Below, piece by piece: positions 34,495 to 42,616 of a stretch of DNA of 49,646 nucleotides (position 1 is its first letter; the number at the start of each line of letters is the position of its first letter). The DNA comes from an uncultured Woeseiaceae bacterium (GTDB lineage: Bacteria; Pseudomonadota; Gammaproteobacteria; Steroidobacterales; Woeseiaceae). Where the stretch lies: positions 1 to 49,646 of the forward strand of contig CALZMQ010000024.1 of the NCBI GenBank assembly GCA_945788625.1, read 5' to 3'. The notes below the pieces were generated by a model that was not told where the DNA came from, did not search any database, and was given only the letters and a program-made list of their open reading frames with translations. Both the position numbers and the translations under genes were made by a program.

Positions 34495-36381
34495 TTACTG
34501 CGCGTCCTTCTCGATATTGAATGCATTCATCCGATAGGACAGCGTCGACGGCTTTATGCCCAGCATTGCCGCCGCCCCGTCGGGGCCCCAGACGCGCCAG
34601 TCTGCAGCGCGCAAAGCCGCGACGAGATTCTCCTTTTCTCGTTGGCGGAACTCCTCTTCCGTGAGGAACGCCGGCGTGTCCCGGGCGGATTCGTCACGCA
34701 CTGCGTTGGACGCGGCGATGTCGCCCAATGCCAGGTCGAGACGCAGCCTCGCGCCTTTTGTCAGGATCACGGCCCGTTCGATGACATTCCTCAGCTCGCG
34801 AACATTGCCCGGCCAACCGTGTTTCTTCAGCATGACGATGTTCTGCCTGGTGAGCTTTATCGGGTCGCGCGCCGATTCGGCACAGAGCTGGTCCAGGAAG
34901 TGCGTGGCTAACGGCACAATGTCCTCGACGCGTTCCCGCAACGGGGCCAGCTCGATCGGGAATACACTGAGGCGATAGTAGAGATCTTCACGAAATCGCC
35001 CTGCTGCCACCTCGTCTTCGAGATTTCGGTTCGTCGCCGCAACAACGCGCACATCGACCTTTGTGGTTTCGTCGTCACCGACCCGCTCGAATTCCTGCTC
35101 CTGCAGCGCGCGTAGCAGCTTGCCCTGCAGCGAAAGCGGGATCTCGCCGACCTCGTCCAGGAACAGTGTGCCGCCGTTCGCCAATTGCAGGCGACCGACC
35201 CGGTCCTTGTGCGCACCGGTGAACGCCCCGCGGACGTGGCCGAAGAATTCGCTTTCGAACAGGTCTTTCGGGATCGACGCACAGTTGACCTTGATGAGCG
35301 GTTTGTCGGGTCGCTCGCTTTCGCAATGAATCGCCCTCGCAATCATTTCCTTGCCAACGCCCGACTCGCCCAGGATCAGGACGTTTGCGGTGGTGGCGGC
35401 GACCGCCTCGACTTTGGCCAGCGTGCGTTTCAGTGCCGGGCTCTGGCCGATGATGTCGCGAAAGCTGGTGGTTACCTCGATCTCGTCGCGCAGGTAGTCG
35501 CGCTCCTGCTCCAGTTGATCCTTGAGCGCCTTGATCTCGGCGTAGGCCTCTTCACGTTCGCGCTCGATGCGCCTGCGCTCGGTCACGTCACGAAAAACGA
35601 CGACCGCCCCATTCGGCTTGCCGTCTTTCAGTATCGGTGTGCTGGTGTACTCCACGGGCACGGGTTTGCCGTTGGTGTGCCAGAACACTTCGTCATCCAC
35701 GCGGTGCACCTCGCCGTCCTGCAGCGCTGCGTAGATCGGACAATCCTCGATCGGGTAGTTGGATCCGTCGCCGTGAGAATGGTGGTGCACGTCGTGCGCC
35801 TTCTTGTTGAGAATGTCCTCGACCTGCCAGCCGAGAATCTCGGCGGACGCGGCATTGCCGAAAGTGAGGCGCCCGTCCGCAGCCAGGCCGTATATGCCCT
35901 CGCCCGCGGCGTCGAGGATGAGTTGTTGCTCAGCCTGTAGCCGAGCCAGCTCGTCGTAGGCCGCCTGCCGCTGCTGCTCGATCTTCCTGCGCTCCGATAT
36001 GTCCCGGAACACGACGACGACGCCGCAGGGCCTGCCGTCTTCGAACATGGGCGTACTGGTGTATTCGACGGGGACACAGGACCCGTCGACGTGCCAGAAA
36101 ACCTCGTCGGCGGCGTGATGCACCTGGCCGTCCTTGAGCGCGGCATAGATCGGGCACTCGCTGAGCGGATACGCGGACCCGTCGGCATGCGAGTGATGGT
36201 GCACGTCGTGAGCGACGTGCCCGATTACGTCTTCGAGCGTCCAGCCGAGAATCTCGGATGCCGCCGCGTTGCTGAACGTGACCCTGCCGTCGCGATCCAG
36301 GCCAAAAATGCCCTCGCCCGCCGAGTCGAGGATCAGTTGATGTTGCGGCGCCAGTTGCCCGGGCGTCTGTTCGTCGACCAT
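34495..36381 (-). CDS. Sigma-54-dependent activator with two PAS domains
   Basis: The 628-residue enhancer-binding protein has two very similar PAS domains (about 12-127 and 152-266). Each carries HDVHHHSHxDGS followed by a CPIYAAL segment, so His/Cys ligand binding (metal or haem) is possible. A coiled coil leads into the AAA+ domain (about 305-550), with Walker A GESGVGKE at 338-345, the sigma-54 contact loop GAFTGA at 385-390 and Walker B LFLDE at 406-410. A Fis-type helix-turn-helix ends the protein (AAMLGIKPSTLSYRMNAF). There is no receiver domain, so it is a direct sensor. It is divergent from the sigma-54 operon at 36552-39587, whose control region holds its likely binding sites. Confidence 0.95.
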   Translation of the reverse strand: MVDEQTPGQLAPQHQLILDSAGEGIFGLDRDGRVTFSNAAASEILGWTLEDVIGHVAHDVHHHSHADGSAYPLSECPIYAALKDGQVHHAADEVFWHVDGSCVPVEYTSTPMFEDGRPCGVVVVFRDISERRKIEQQRQAAYDELARLQAEQQLILDAAGEGIYGLAADGRLTFGNAASAEILGWQVEDILNKKAHDVHHHSHGDGSNYPIEDCPIYAALQDGEVHRVDDEVFWHTNGKPVPVEYTSTPILKDGKPNGAVVVFRDVTERRRIEREREEAYAEIKALKDQLEQERDYLRDEIEVTTSFRDIIGQSPALKRTLAKVEAVAATTANVLILGESGVGKEMIARAIHCESERPDKPLIKVNCASIPKDLFESEFFGHVRGAFTGAHKDRVGRLQLANGGTLFLDEVGEIPLSLQGKLLRALQEQEFERVGDDETTKVDVRVVAATNRNLEDEVAAGRFREDLYYRLSVFPIELAPLRERVEDIVPLATHFLDQLCAESARDPIKLTRQNIVMLKKHGWPGNVRELRNVIERAVILTKGARLRLDLALGDIAASNAVRDESARDTPAFLTEEEFRQREKENLVAALRAADWRVWGPDGAAAMLGIKPSTLSYRMNAFNIEKDAQ

Positions 36382-36413
36382 CTCGGATAAACCTCAGCTT
36401 TTTGGGGATTAGA

Positions 36414-36446
36414 CCACAGTTTTTTGTGGACCACAAATTTCTGTGG
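36414..36446. promoter_or_regulatory. Tandem enhancer palindromes (upstream activating sites)
   Basis: Two 16-bp palindromes, CCACAGTTTTTTGTGG (36414-36429) and CCACAAATTTCTGTGG (36431-36446), share CCACA-N6-TGTGG and have centres 17 bp apart. They lie about 55-75 bp upstream of the sigma-54 promoter and about 30-65 bp before the activator's own start, which suits an enhancer that also autoregulates the activator. Confidence 0.8.
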
Positions 36447-36491
36447 CCTTCGTGAATTCCTTAAACCCTTGTTTTTAAAGTTTTTTTCAAG

Positions 36492-36509
36492 TTGGCACGC
36501 TTACTGCAA
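36492..36509 (+). promoter_or_regulatory. Sigma-54 (-24/-12) promoter
   Basis: TTGGCACGCTTACTGCAA contains the -24 GG (36494-36495) and -12 GC (36506-36507) with the required 10 bp between them, close to the consensus TGGCAC-N5-TTGCW. It would start transcription near 36519, about 33 bp before the first operon gene. Confidence 0.85.
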
Positions 36510-36551
36510 TACAGGCAACAAACAGAATCAGTCTGGATCAGGAGAGAAACG

Positions 36552-36863
36552 ATGAAAGCCAAGGGCCACAGCGTCTACAACCAGGCCAACGGACGGGCCG
36601 TTCACTTCGGCGTGTTCCTGGTAATGCTCCTGATGATTCTCCTGCACGGCCAGGATGCGCATGCCGCAAACGTTTTGCCCGACGGGTTTCGCGTCGGCAC
36701 GGCAATCGGCATGTTCGAAAACACATCGCAGGTCGCAGCGCTGTTCCCGGTCTGGGCGCCCCGTCGCCTGCGTGCACGGCACCTGGAGCTGGCGCTTGGC
36801 GTCATCGACACATCCGCCGAAGCGAATCCCGGCCTCGACCTTACCTACCGATTCGACAGCTAG
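36552..36863 (+). CDS. Small exported protein, first gene of the sigma-54 operon (possibly a truncated lipid A deacylase-like barrel)
   Basis: The 103-residue product has a signal peptide ([20 protein letters not shown], then AHA before ANVLP). The short mature part includes [20 protein letters not shown] and HLELALGVI and ends LDLTYRF. The mature segment recalls the start of outer-membrane acyloxyacyl or PagL-like lipid A deacylases, but the chain stops after about 60 mature residues, so it may be a fragment. GGAGAG precedes the ATG. It lies 33 bp after the predicted sigma-54 start site and 25 bp before the next gene. Confidence 0.55.
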   Translation: MKAKGHSVYNQANGRAVHFGVFLVMLLMILLHGQDAHAANVLPDGFRVGTAIGMFENTSQVAALFPVWAPRRLRARHLELALGVIDTSAEANPGLDLTYRFDS

Positions 36864-36888
36864 AGCTACCGCTACAAGGACATCATTC

Positions 36889-38073
36889 ATGCAACGACCA
36901 CCCATACCACCGTTCACTCTCGACAGCGCGCTGGCCAAAGTTCAGGCCGCGGAGGACGCCTGGAATTCATGCGACCCGGAACGCGTCGCCGAAGCGTACA
37001 CGCCCGATTCCGAGTGGCGAAATCGCGACCGCTTTTTCAAGGGCCGCAACGCCATTGTCGATTTCCTGACCGACAAATGGTCGCTCGAACGGCACTACCG
37101 CCTGAAGAAAGAACTCTGGGCGTACTCGGGCAACCGTATCTCGGTGCGCTTCGAATACGAATGGCAACACGCGCGCACCGGCCAGTGGTATCGCACCCAC
37201 GGCAACGAGCACTGGGAGTTCGACGACGACGGCTACCTGCGTCGACGTGACATGAGCGCCAACGACATAGAGATCGCCGCCAATGACAGGCGCATCGGAA
37301 TTACTCAATCCAAAAGAAGGGAGAAAACCATGAAGAAGACTTTCGTAGCTGTACTCGCTGCAACGCTGGCAGCAATCGATATCGGCGGGATGGTCAATGC
37401 CGCCTTGCCGGACCCGGGTGTGGAGATCGAGCCCGGCCGCACCGCCCTCCTGATTACGGACCCGCAGAACGACTTCCTGCATCCGGAGGGCGTGACCTGG
37501 GGTGTCGTCGGCAAGAGCGTCACCGAGAACAACACGGTCGAGAACATCGATTCGCTGTTCGCCGCGGCGAAGGCCAACGACATTCCGGTGTTCGTGTCGC
37601 CGCATTACTACTATCCGACCGACCACGGCTGGCAGTTCGAAGGTGCGCTCGAAGCGCTAATGCATGCCATCGGCATGTTCGATCGCAAGGGTGCACTGAC
37701 TGTCGAGGGATTCGAGGGCTCCGGCGCCGATTTTCTCGAGCAGTACAAAAAGTACATCAACGACGGCGAAACGGTCGTTTCGAATCCGCACAAGGTCTAC
37801 GGGCCGGAGACGAACGATCTCGTCCTGCAACTTCGCAAGCGCGGCATCGACAAGGTGATCCTGGGCGGCATGTCCGCCAACCTCTGCACCGAGTCACACA
37901 TGCGCGAACTCATCGAGCAGGGGTTCGAGGTGGCCGTCGTCTCCGACGCGACAGCGGCCGCCATCGTCGAAGAGGGCAACGGCTACAAGTCGGCGCTCGT
38001 CAACTTCCGCTTCATCGCCAACACCGTCTGGACGACCGAACAGGCCGTCGAAAAGATCAACGCGGCCAGGTAA
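36889..38073 (+). CDS. NTF2-like (DUF1348) domain reading in frame into an isochorismatase-like hydrolase
   Basis: From the ATG at 36889 (AAGGA 8 bp upstream) the frame encodes an NTF2-like DUF1348 domain: [54 protein letters not shown] and [23 protein letters not shown]1348 proteins are normally about 145 residues and free-standing. Here no stop codon follows. The frame continues through a short linker into the signal peptide and body of the next protein, giving 394 residues in all. Either the stop was lost, making an odd fusion with an internal signal peptide, or the downstream start at 37330 is used independently. The NTF2-like fold often binds small hydrophobic ligands. Confidence 0.6.
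   Translation: MQRPPIPPFTLDSALAKVQAAEDAWNSCDPERVAEAYTPDSEWRNRDRFFKGRNAIVDFLTDKWSLERHYRLKKELWAYSGNRISVRFEYEWQHARTGQWYRTHGNEHWEFDDDGYLRRRDMSANDIEIAANDRRIGITQSKRREKTMKKTFVAVLAATLAAIDIGGMVNAALPDPGVEIEPGRTALLITDPQNDFLHPEGVTWGVVGKSVTENNTVENIDSLFAAAKANDIPVFVSPHYYYPTDHGWQFEGALEALMHAIGMFDRKGALTVEGFEGSGADFLEQYKKYINDGETVVSNPHKVYGPETNDLVLQLRKRGIDKVILGGMSANLCTESHMRELIEQGFEVAVVSDATAAAIVEEGNGYKSALVNFRFIANTVWTTEQAVEKINAAR
37330..38073 (+). CDS. Exported isochorismatase-family cysteine hydrolase (internal start)
   Basis: An ATG at 37330 with AGGGAG upstream starts a complete 247-residue protein with a signal peptide ([20 protein letters not shown], then MVNAA). The isochorismatase-like triad is intact: Asp44 in [11 protein letters not shown], Lys155 in NPHKVYG and Cys186 in [16 protein letters not shown]. 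Family members hydrolyse amides or vinyl ethers such as N-carbamoyl compounds, nicotinamide or isochorismate. A periplasmic location is unusual for the family. It is nested in the longer frame from 36889. The following DoxX and alpha/beta hydrolase genes suggest a shared periplasmic pathway. Confidence 0.82.
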   Translation: MKKTFVAVLAATLAAIDIGGMVNAALPDPGVEIEPGRTALLITDPQNDFLHPEGVTWGVVGKSVTENNTVENIDSLFAAAKANDIPVFVSPHYYYPTDHGWQFEGALEALMHAIGMFDRKGALTVEGFEGSGADFLEQYKKYINDGETVVSNPHKVYGPETNDLVLQLRKRGIDKVILGGMSANLCTESHMRELIEQGFEVAVVSDATAAAIVEEGNGYKSALVNFRFIANTVWTTEQAVEKINAAR

Positions 38074-38103
38074 CGGCACTCACATTTGCTAAAGGACAAT
38101 GAC

Positions 38104-38541
38104 ATGAAACTTGTAACACTCAACGCACACTGGCTGTTGCGCATCGCGCTGGCAAGCGTGCTGCTTTTCCACGGTGTGCTGAAGTTCACCAACCTCGAAG
38201 GCTTTGCGCAGATGCTGCCGATCTCCTATCTGCAGGTCGTACTGGTGGCGCTCGCCGAGACCGGCGGCGGCCTGCTCATCGTGCTCGGTGGATTCCGCAA
38301 TGACCGCCTGTCCGATCTCGCAACACGAATCGGCGCGGCGCTGAACATACCCGTCATCGTCGGTGCGATCGCGATCGTGCACTGGGGACGCTGGAATTTC
38401 GTGCCAACCGAATCGCACCCCATGGGTGGATTCGAGTTCCAGGCCGTACTGCTGCTGGTGGCCATTTACCTGGTGGTTACCGGTAATCGCGGCTCCGGGT
38501 CCAACCCGGCTTTTATCGCGGCATGGGGAGAAGAACGATGA
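38104..38541 (+). CDS. DoxX-family membrane protein
   Basis: The 145-residue product has four hydrophobic segments with the DoxX pattern: [20 protein letters not shown] in the first, [20 protein letters not shown] in the second, then [20 protein letters not shown] and a final [16 protein letters not shown]. DoxX proteins take part in membrane redox or sulfur and thiol metabolism and often accompany oxidoreductases or hydrolases. AAAGGA precedes the ATG at 38104. The stop overlaps the start of the hydrolase gene (ATGA), marking translational coupling. Confidence 0.87.
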   Translation: MKLVTLNAHWLLRIALASVLLFHGVLKFTNLEGFAQMLPISYLQVVLVALAETGGGLLIVLGGFRNDRLSDLATRIGAALNIPVIVGAIAIVHWGRWNFVPTESHPMGGFEFQAVLLLVAIYLVVTGNRGSGSNPAFIAAWGEER

Positions 38542-39587
38542 AAAACAATACGCTTCAACAGACCGTTTCCCTGCTGATCCTCTTCGTGCTCGGCATTGCC
38601 TACGTGGATTCGGTCGCAAGGGCCGACAACGCGCCGGGCGTCGCCTACCGGACGGTGGCCATCGAAGACGTCGAGATATTCTATCGCGAGGCGGGCGACC
38701 CCGATCGCCCGACGCTCCTGCTGCTGCACGGCTTCCCGACCTCGTCGCACATGTACCGCGACCTGATCACAGAGTTGGCGGACGAGTTTCACCTCGTCGC
38801 GCCGGATTACCCGGGTTACGGCTTCAGCTCGATGCCATCCGTCGATGAGTTCGACTACTCGTTCGACAACGTCGCGCGGCTCATGCAGCAGTTTGTCGAT
38901 ACGATCGGGCTCGATCGCTACAGCCTGTACCTGATGGACTACGGTGCGCCGGTCGGTTTTCGCATTGCGGCGAACGCACCTGAACGAGTCGATACGCTGA
39001 TCGTGCAGAATGGCAACGCGTATATCGAAGGCATCGACAACAACTTCTGGGAACCGATCCGCGAGTACTGGAAAGATCGCGACGCGGTGAACAAGGGTCT
39101 CGACAATAGCTGGTGGATCAACGTAAAGAACGCCTACCAAGAGCCGCAGATGGCGAACGAGGATGCATTGCGCTTCCTGCTTACGCTCGGCGCTACGAAG
39201 TGGCAATACACCAACGGTGTGAAAAACGTCGAGGCTGTAAGCCCGGATACCTGGGACCACGTGCAACCATTGCTCGACCGCGACGGCAACCAGGACATCC
39301 AGCTACAAATGTTCTACAGCTACGGCAGCAATCCGCCGCTGTATCCGGCATGGCAGAAATACCTTCGCAAACACCAGCCGCCCACGCTAATCGTGTGGGG
39401 CGAACACGATGAGATATTCCCGGCCGCGGGTGCGGAACCGTACAAGCGCGACCTGGAGAACCTCGAATACCACTTGCTGGACACAGGGCACTTCGCTTTG
39501 GAGACCCACGGCCAGGAGATTGCCAAACTGATGCGCGATTTCCTGAACCGGCAGCTGTCTTCCCCCCTGGCGGCCAAGAGGCCGTAG
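38538..39587 (+). CDS. Exported alpha/beta hydrolase, haloalkane dehalogenase/epoxide hydrolase-like
   Basis: The 349-residue protein has a signal peptide ([20 protein letters not shown], then AD). The alpha/beta hydrolase core has oxyanion motif [10 protein letters not shown] (64-73), the nucleophile elbow LMDYGAPVG with Asp134 in place of Ser, GEHDEIFP with the acid, and [10 protein letters not shown] with the catalytic His. An Asp nucleophile is the mark of haloalkane dehalogenases and epoxide hydrolases, so C-halogen or epoxide cleavage in the periplasm is predicted. It is the last gene of the sigma-54 operon, followed 5 bp later by a strong terminator. Confidence 0.88.
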   Translation: MKNNTLQQTVSLLILFVLGIAYVDSVARADNAPGVAYRTVAIEDVEIFYREAGDPDRPTLLLLHGFPTSSHMYRDLITELADEFHLVAPDYPGYGFSSMPSVDEFDYSFDNVARLMQQFVDTIGLDRYSLYLMDYGAPVGFRIAANAPERVDTLIVQNGNAYIEGIDNNFWEPIREYWKDRDAVNKGLDNSWWINVKNAYQEPQMANEDALRFLLTLGATKWQYTNGVKNVEAVSPDTWDHVQPLLDRDGNQDIQLQMFYSYGSNPPLYPAWQKYLRKHQPPTLIVWGEHDEIFPAAGAEPYKRDLENLEYHLLDTGHFALETHGQEIAKLMRDFLNRQLSSPLAAKRP

Positions 39588-39592
39588 CTTGT

Positions 39593-39620
39593 GCGGCCGC
39601 GGCAACGCGGCCGCTTTTTT
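39593..39620 (+). terminator. Rho-independent terminator of the sigma-54 operon
   Basis: The perfect 9-bp stem GCGGCCGCG-GCAA-CGCGGCCGC with a GNRA-type loop is followed by six T residues. It closes the operon immediately after the hydrolase stop. Confidence 0.93.
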
Positions 39621-39634
39621 CCAAGGAATGACCG

Positions 39635-40219
39635 ATGGCACACCAATTCGCTGAAATCATGTTCACCGACAGCGTGAAAATGGCGCAAGAGATTTACGGC
39701 TCCAGGGCGCGCCTGGCACGTTTTACGGAAATGGCCGGACCGAACGACGAACTTTCGGCGAGAGAAGCCGACTTCATCGCACAGCGCGACACTCTTTACA
39801 TGGCGACCGTCAACGAAGACGGCTGGCCGTACGTTCAGCACCGCGGCGGCCCGCCGGGCTTTTTGCGCGTGCTGGATGGCAAGCGACTGGCGTACGCTGA
39901 CTTTCGCGGCAACACGCAACTGGTCAGCGTGGGCAACGTGTCGAACAACGACCGGGTTTCGCTGATCCTGATGGACTACCCGAATCGCAGGCGGCTCAAG
40001 CTTCTCGGTCACATGCGAGTGGTGAACGCGCAGGAGGCTCCGGCAGCAGACCGCGCGGCCGTCGAGCTACCCGACTATCGGGCGCAAATAGAGCGCATCG
40101 TCTATATCGACGTTGCAGCCTTCGACTGGAACTGCCCGCAGCACATCACGCAGCGATACACGGAATCCGAGATCGAACAGCTTTCACAGAACCGGGGTCG
40201 AACCGAAGTTTCTTTGTAA
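39635..40219 (+). CDS. Pyridoxamine 5'-phosphate oxidase-related FMN split-barrel protein
   Basis: The 194-residue protein has a split-barrel core (about 45-140): FIAQRDTLYMATVNEDGWPYV, QHRGGPPGFLRVLDGKRLAY and FRGNTQLVSVGNVSNNDRVS, then LILMDYPNRRRLKLLGH. The C-terminal WNCPQHITQRYTESEIEQL is typical of the larger split-barrel group related to pyridoxamine oxidase. The final ten residues (QNRGRTEVSL) are coded inside a REP-like palindrome (40190-40240), so the original C-terminus may have been changed by that insertion. It lies beyond the operon terminator and probably has its own promoter. The reaction is unknown. Confidence 0.87.
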   Translation: MAHQFAEIMFTDSVKMAQEIYGSRARLARFTEMAGPNDELSAREADFIAQRDTLYMATVNEDGWPYVQHRGGPPGFLRVLDGKRLAYADFRGNTQLVSVGNVSNNDRVSLILMDYPNRRRLKLLGHMRVVNAQEAPAADRAAVELPDYRAQIERIVYIDVAAFDWNCPQHITQRYTESEIEQLSQNRGRTEVSL

Positions 40220-40240
40220 ACCTCGGTTCGACGCCGGTTT
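40190..40240. repeat. REP-like palindrome family B, copy 1
   Basis: Two 22-bp arms (AACCGGGGTCGAACCGAAG plus TTT, and its near reverse complement at 40219-40240) flank a 7-bp loop region CTTTGTA. Only about two positions mismatch. The element overlaps the 3' end of the flavin protein gene. Confidence 0.75.
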
Positions 40241-40287
40241 CCCATGTAATGACTGAGCATAACGATTACTCCCAACAAGGAAAGAAC

Positions 40288-40419
40288 ATGGATATTTTTG
40301 GAATACTGGCGTTGACTTTCGCCCTGCCCGCGATGGCTATCGCCGTTCTCACACAAATTCGTCTGGATGGTATCGAGGAGCGGCTGGAAGCATCGGAAAA
40401 CGACTGGCCCGATTCGTGA
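40288..40419 (+). CDS. Small membrane protein (43 residues) coupled to the SDR gene
   Basis: The product MDIFGILALTFALPAMAIAV continues LTQIRLDGIEERLEASENDW. It is a single N-terminal membrane segment followed by a short acidic helix, possibly a coiled coil. AAGGA lies 6 bp before the ATG. The stop TGA overlaps the GTG start of the SDR (GTGA), a typical coupling signal, which supports real translation. The family is not recognised. Confidence 0.6.
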   Translation: MDIFGILALTFALPAMAIAVLTQIRLDGIEERLEASENDWPDS

Positions 40420-41168
40420 CCGATGGCCGTATCGCAATAATTACAGGCAGCAGCCGCGGTATCGGCGCATCAACCGCCGGTAAATTGGCGAACGACGGAT
40501 ATCGAATCTGCGTCAACTACCGCACGAACGAAGCCGCCGCCAACGCTGTTGTCGACGAGCTTGCAGCTCGCGGCGCGACGGCGATTGCGGTGCAGGCGGA
40601 CGTGAGCCGGGAGGACGACACAGTTCGATTGTTCGAAACGGTCGATCGTCAACTGGGTCCCGTGTCCGCGCTCGTAAACAACGCCGGAATTGTACTGCCG
40701 CAGATGCGAGTGGAAGACATGGATGCCACTCGCATCAACCGCATTCTCGCGACGAATGTGACCGCCGCTTTTCTTTGCTGCGGGGAAGCAGTCAGACGCA
40801 TGTCGCTTCGACACGGCGGGCATGGTGGCTCGATCGTCAACGTTTCATCGGCTGCCTCCCGGCTTGGGGCGCCCGGCGAATACGTGGACTACGCGGCCTC
40901 CAAGGGCGCGATCGACACTTTGACCACGGGCCTGTCGCTCGAGGTCGCGGAGGAAGGCATCCGCGTCAACTGCGTCCGTCCCGGATTCATCCACACGGAA
41001 ATGCACGCCGATGCCGGCGAATCCGGGCGCGTCGATCGCCTTGCCCATACGATACCGATGCGGCGAGGCGGTGAAGCCTCGGAGGTAGCCAACGCAATAC
41101 GGTGGCTCTTGTCGAATGACGCATCGTACGTAACAGGGACGTTTATAGACGTCGCAGGCGGCAGATAG
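40416..41168 (+). CDS. Short-chain dehydrogenase/reductase (FabG-like)
   Basis: The 250-residue classical SDR has the cofactor motif GSSRGIG at 11-17, NNAG at 88-91, Ser145 in VNVSSAASR and the Tyr159/Lys163 pair in YAASKGAI. The C-terminal YVTGTFIDVAGGR is standard. It probably reduces an oxo group with NAD(P)H; the substrate is not defined. The GTG start at 40416 overlaps the stop of the 43-residue membrane protein gene. The length matches the family exactly. Confidence 0.92.
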   Translation: MTDGRIAIITGSSRGIGASTAGKLANDGYRICVNYRTNEAAANAVVDELAARGATAIAVQADVSREDDTVRLFETVDRQLGPVSALVNNAGIVLPQMRVEDMDATRINRILATNVTAAFLCCGEAVRRMSLRHGGHGGSIVNVSSAASRLGAPGEYVDYAASKGAIDTLTTGLSLEVAEEGIRVNCVRPGFIHTEMHADAGESGRVDRLAHTIPMRRGGEASEVANAIRWLLSNDASYVTGTFIDVAGGR

Positions 41169-41218
41169 ACAAAAGACCCAGGTTTCCTGGCGCGTTCGGT
41201 TCTGCCGAATGAATACGG

Positions 41219-42523
41219 CTACGTCTTCAACTTGTGCAGGGCATCCACGAGCTGGCCGATCTCGCCGGGCGAGTTGAATACCTGCGGCGTAATTCGAACG
41301 CAGCCACCACTGGCCAGTCCTTTTCGGACCACCGTGAACAAGCCGAAGTCCTTTTCGAGCACTTGCTGAAGATTATGTGCGTCGTCGATGGACGCCTTGC
41401 CGCGCAGCCGGAACGAGCCAATGCCCGACCACGACTCCTCGTCGGAGCCGCCGAGCACGTCTATATGCGCCATTCCTTCGGCTTCGTTTGTCCACAAGCG
41501 ACGCAGGTAGCGCAGGCGCGCCTCCTTGTTAGCGCCGCCAATCGCCTGGTGAAAGTCCAGTGCAGCAGGAATCGCCAGCACGGCCGCGAAATTCGACGTG
41601 GCCATGTGAACCCTGGTGGCAGCATCAATGTGTTCGGGGTCGGACTCACCGGGATACGGAGCGATTTTCTGCAGCGATCCACGTCGCATGTAGAGTGCGC
41701 CGACGCCAACCGGGGACCCGATCCATTTGTGCAGGTTGAAGCCGACCCAATCGACGCCGAGCTCACCGACCTTGTAGTCGATCAGCCCCCACGACTGCGC
41801 GCTGTCGCAGATCACGTCGATGCCGCGACGCCGGGCTTCCTTCGCGATCTCGGCCACCGGTACCACGAGTCCGTGTTGATTGCTGATGTGAGTGATCAGC
41901 ATCAGCTTCAGGTGTGGATTGGCATCGAGTACCTGCATATAGAGTTCGAGGATCTGCGCCTGGTCTGCACGGGACGGGAGCTCGATCGAAATCACTTTCG
42001 CGCCGCGTGACGATTCCAACCACTGCATGGCGGTCTTGAAACCGGGATAGTCGACATCGGCATAGAGTACGCCGTCACCGGGGCGCAGGTCCCGGTACTG
42101 CCTGATCAGATTGTGAACGGCTTCGGTCGCATTGCGCGTGATGACGATTTCTTCCTCGGCGGCGCCCAGCGCTTCGGCAATGCGCCGAACTGCCATCGCC
42201 GCGTCCGGATCGTAGTCTTTGCGTCCGTAAAACGAGTTTTGCGCGTTGACCATGCGGGTGGCGTCGACGTAGGCGTCCTGAACCGGATGCGCCATCTTGC
42301 CCCAGTAACCGTGCTCCAGGTTGACGATGCCTTGCGTGCGGTCGTAATACGCGGCGACTTCCCGCCAGTACGATTCATCGCGCGCGAGTTCGACCGGCGT
42401 AGTCGACGCTGGCGGAATCGGCAGTGCCTTCGAAGCGCTTTTTCCCTGCGCGAGGGCTGATGCGGCGACGGTGGCACCGGCCGCCAGGCTACCCAGCACT
42501 TGTCGACGATTGACGTATCTCAT
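41219..42523 (-). CDS. Tat-exported class V aminotransferase-fold PLP enzyme
   Basis: The 434-residue product begins with a twin-arginine signal (NRRQVLGSLAAGATVAASAL, then AQG), so it is exported folded with its cofactor. The body has the class V pattern: ITRNATEAVHNL, the Asp region DVICDSAQSWGLIDY and the PLP lysine in GFNLHKWIGSPVGVGALY, ending with ITPQVFNSPGEIGQLVDALH. It resembles isopenicillin-N-epimerase-like proteins. The reaction could be racemisation or desulfuration of an amino acid in the periplasm. It converges with the SDR gene. A REP-like element lies just upstream of its start. Confidence 0.9.
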   Translation of the reverse strand: MRYVNRRQVLGSLAAGATVAASALAQGKSASKALPIPPASTTPVELARDESYWREVAAYYDRTQGIVNLEHGYWGKMAHPVQDAYVDATRMVNAQNSFYGRKDYDPDAAMAVRRIAEALGAAEEEIVITRNATEAVHNLIRQYRDLRPGDGVLYADVDYPGFKTAMQWLESSRGAKVISIELPSRADQAQILELYMQVLDANPHLKLMLITHISNQHGLVVPVAEIAKEARRRGIDVICDSAQSWGLIDYKVGELGVDWVGFNLHKWIGSPVGVGALYMRRGSLQKIAPYPGESDPEHIDAATRVHMATSNFAAVLAIPAALDFHQAIGGANKEARLRYLRRLWTNEAEGMAHIDVLGGSDEESWSGIGSFRLRGKASIDDAHNLQQVLEKDFGLFTVVRKGLASGGCVRITPQVFNSPGEIGQLVDALHKLKT

Positions 42524-42536
42524 TTAGCCCCTGGAC

Positions 42537-42586
42537 AACCGGGTCGAATTGAAATTTCTTCGTGAACCGCGGTTCAACCCCGGTTT
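42537..42586. repeat. REP-like palindrome family B, copy 2
   Basis: AACCGGGTCGAATTGAAATT and AACCGCGGTTCAACCCCGGT form imperfect inverted arms around the shared core TTTCTTCGTGAA. It lies between the divergent aminotransferase and membrane protein genes. Confidence 0.65.
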
Positions 42587-42616
42587 TGTGTCTCGTCAAA
42601 GTATAATTGAAAAACC

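Noticed and set aside
36655..36888. N-terminal extension of the NTF2-like/isochorismatase frame from 36655
   Set aside because: It overlaps the small exported protein gene in another frame and lacks a ribosome site; the ATG at 36889 has AAGGA at good spacing.
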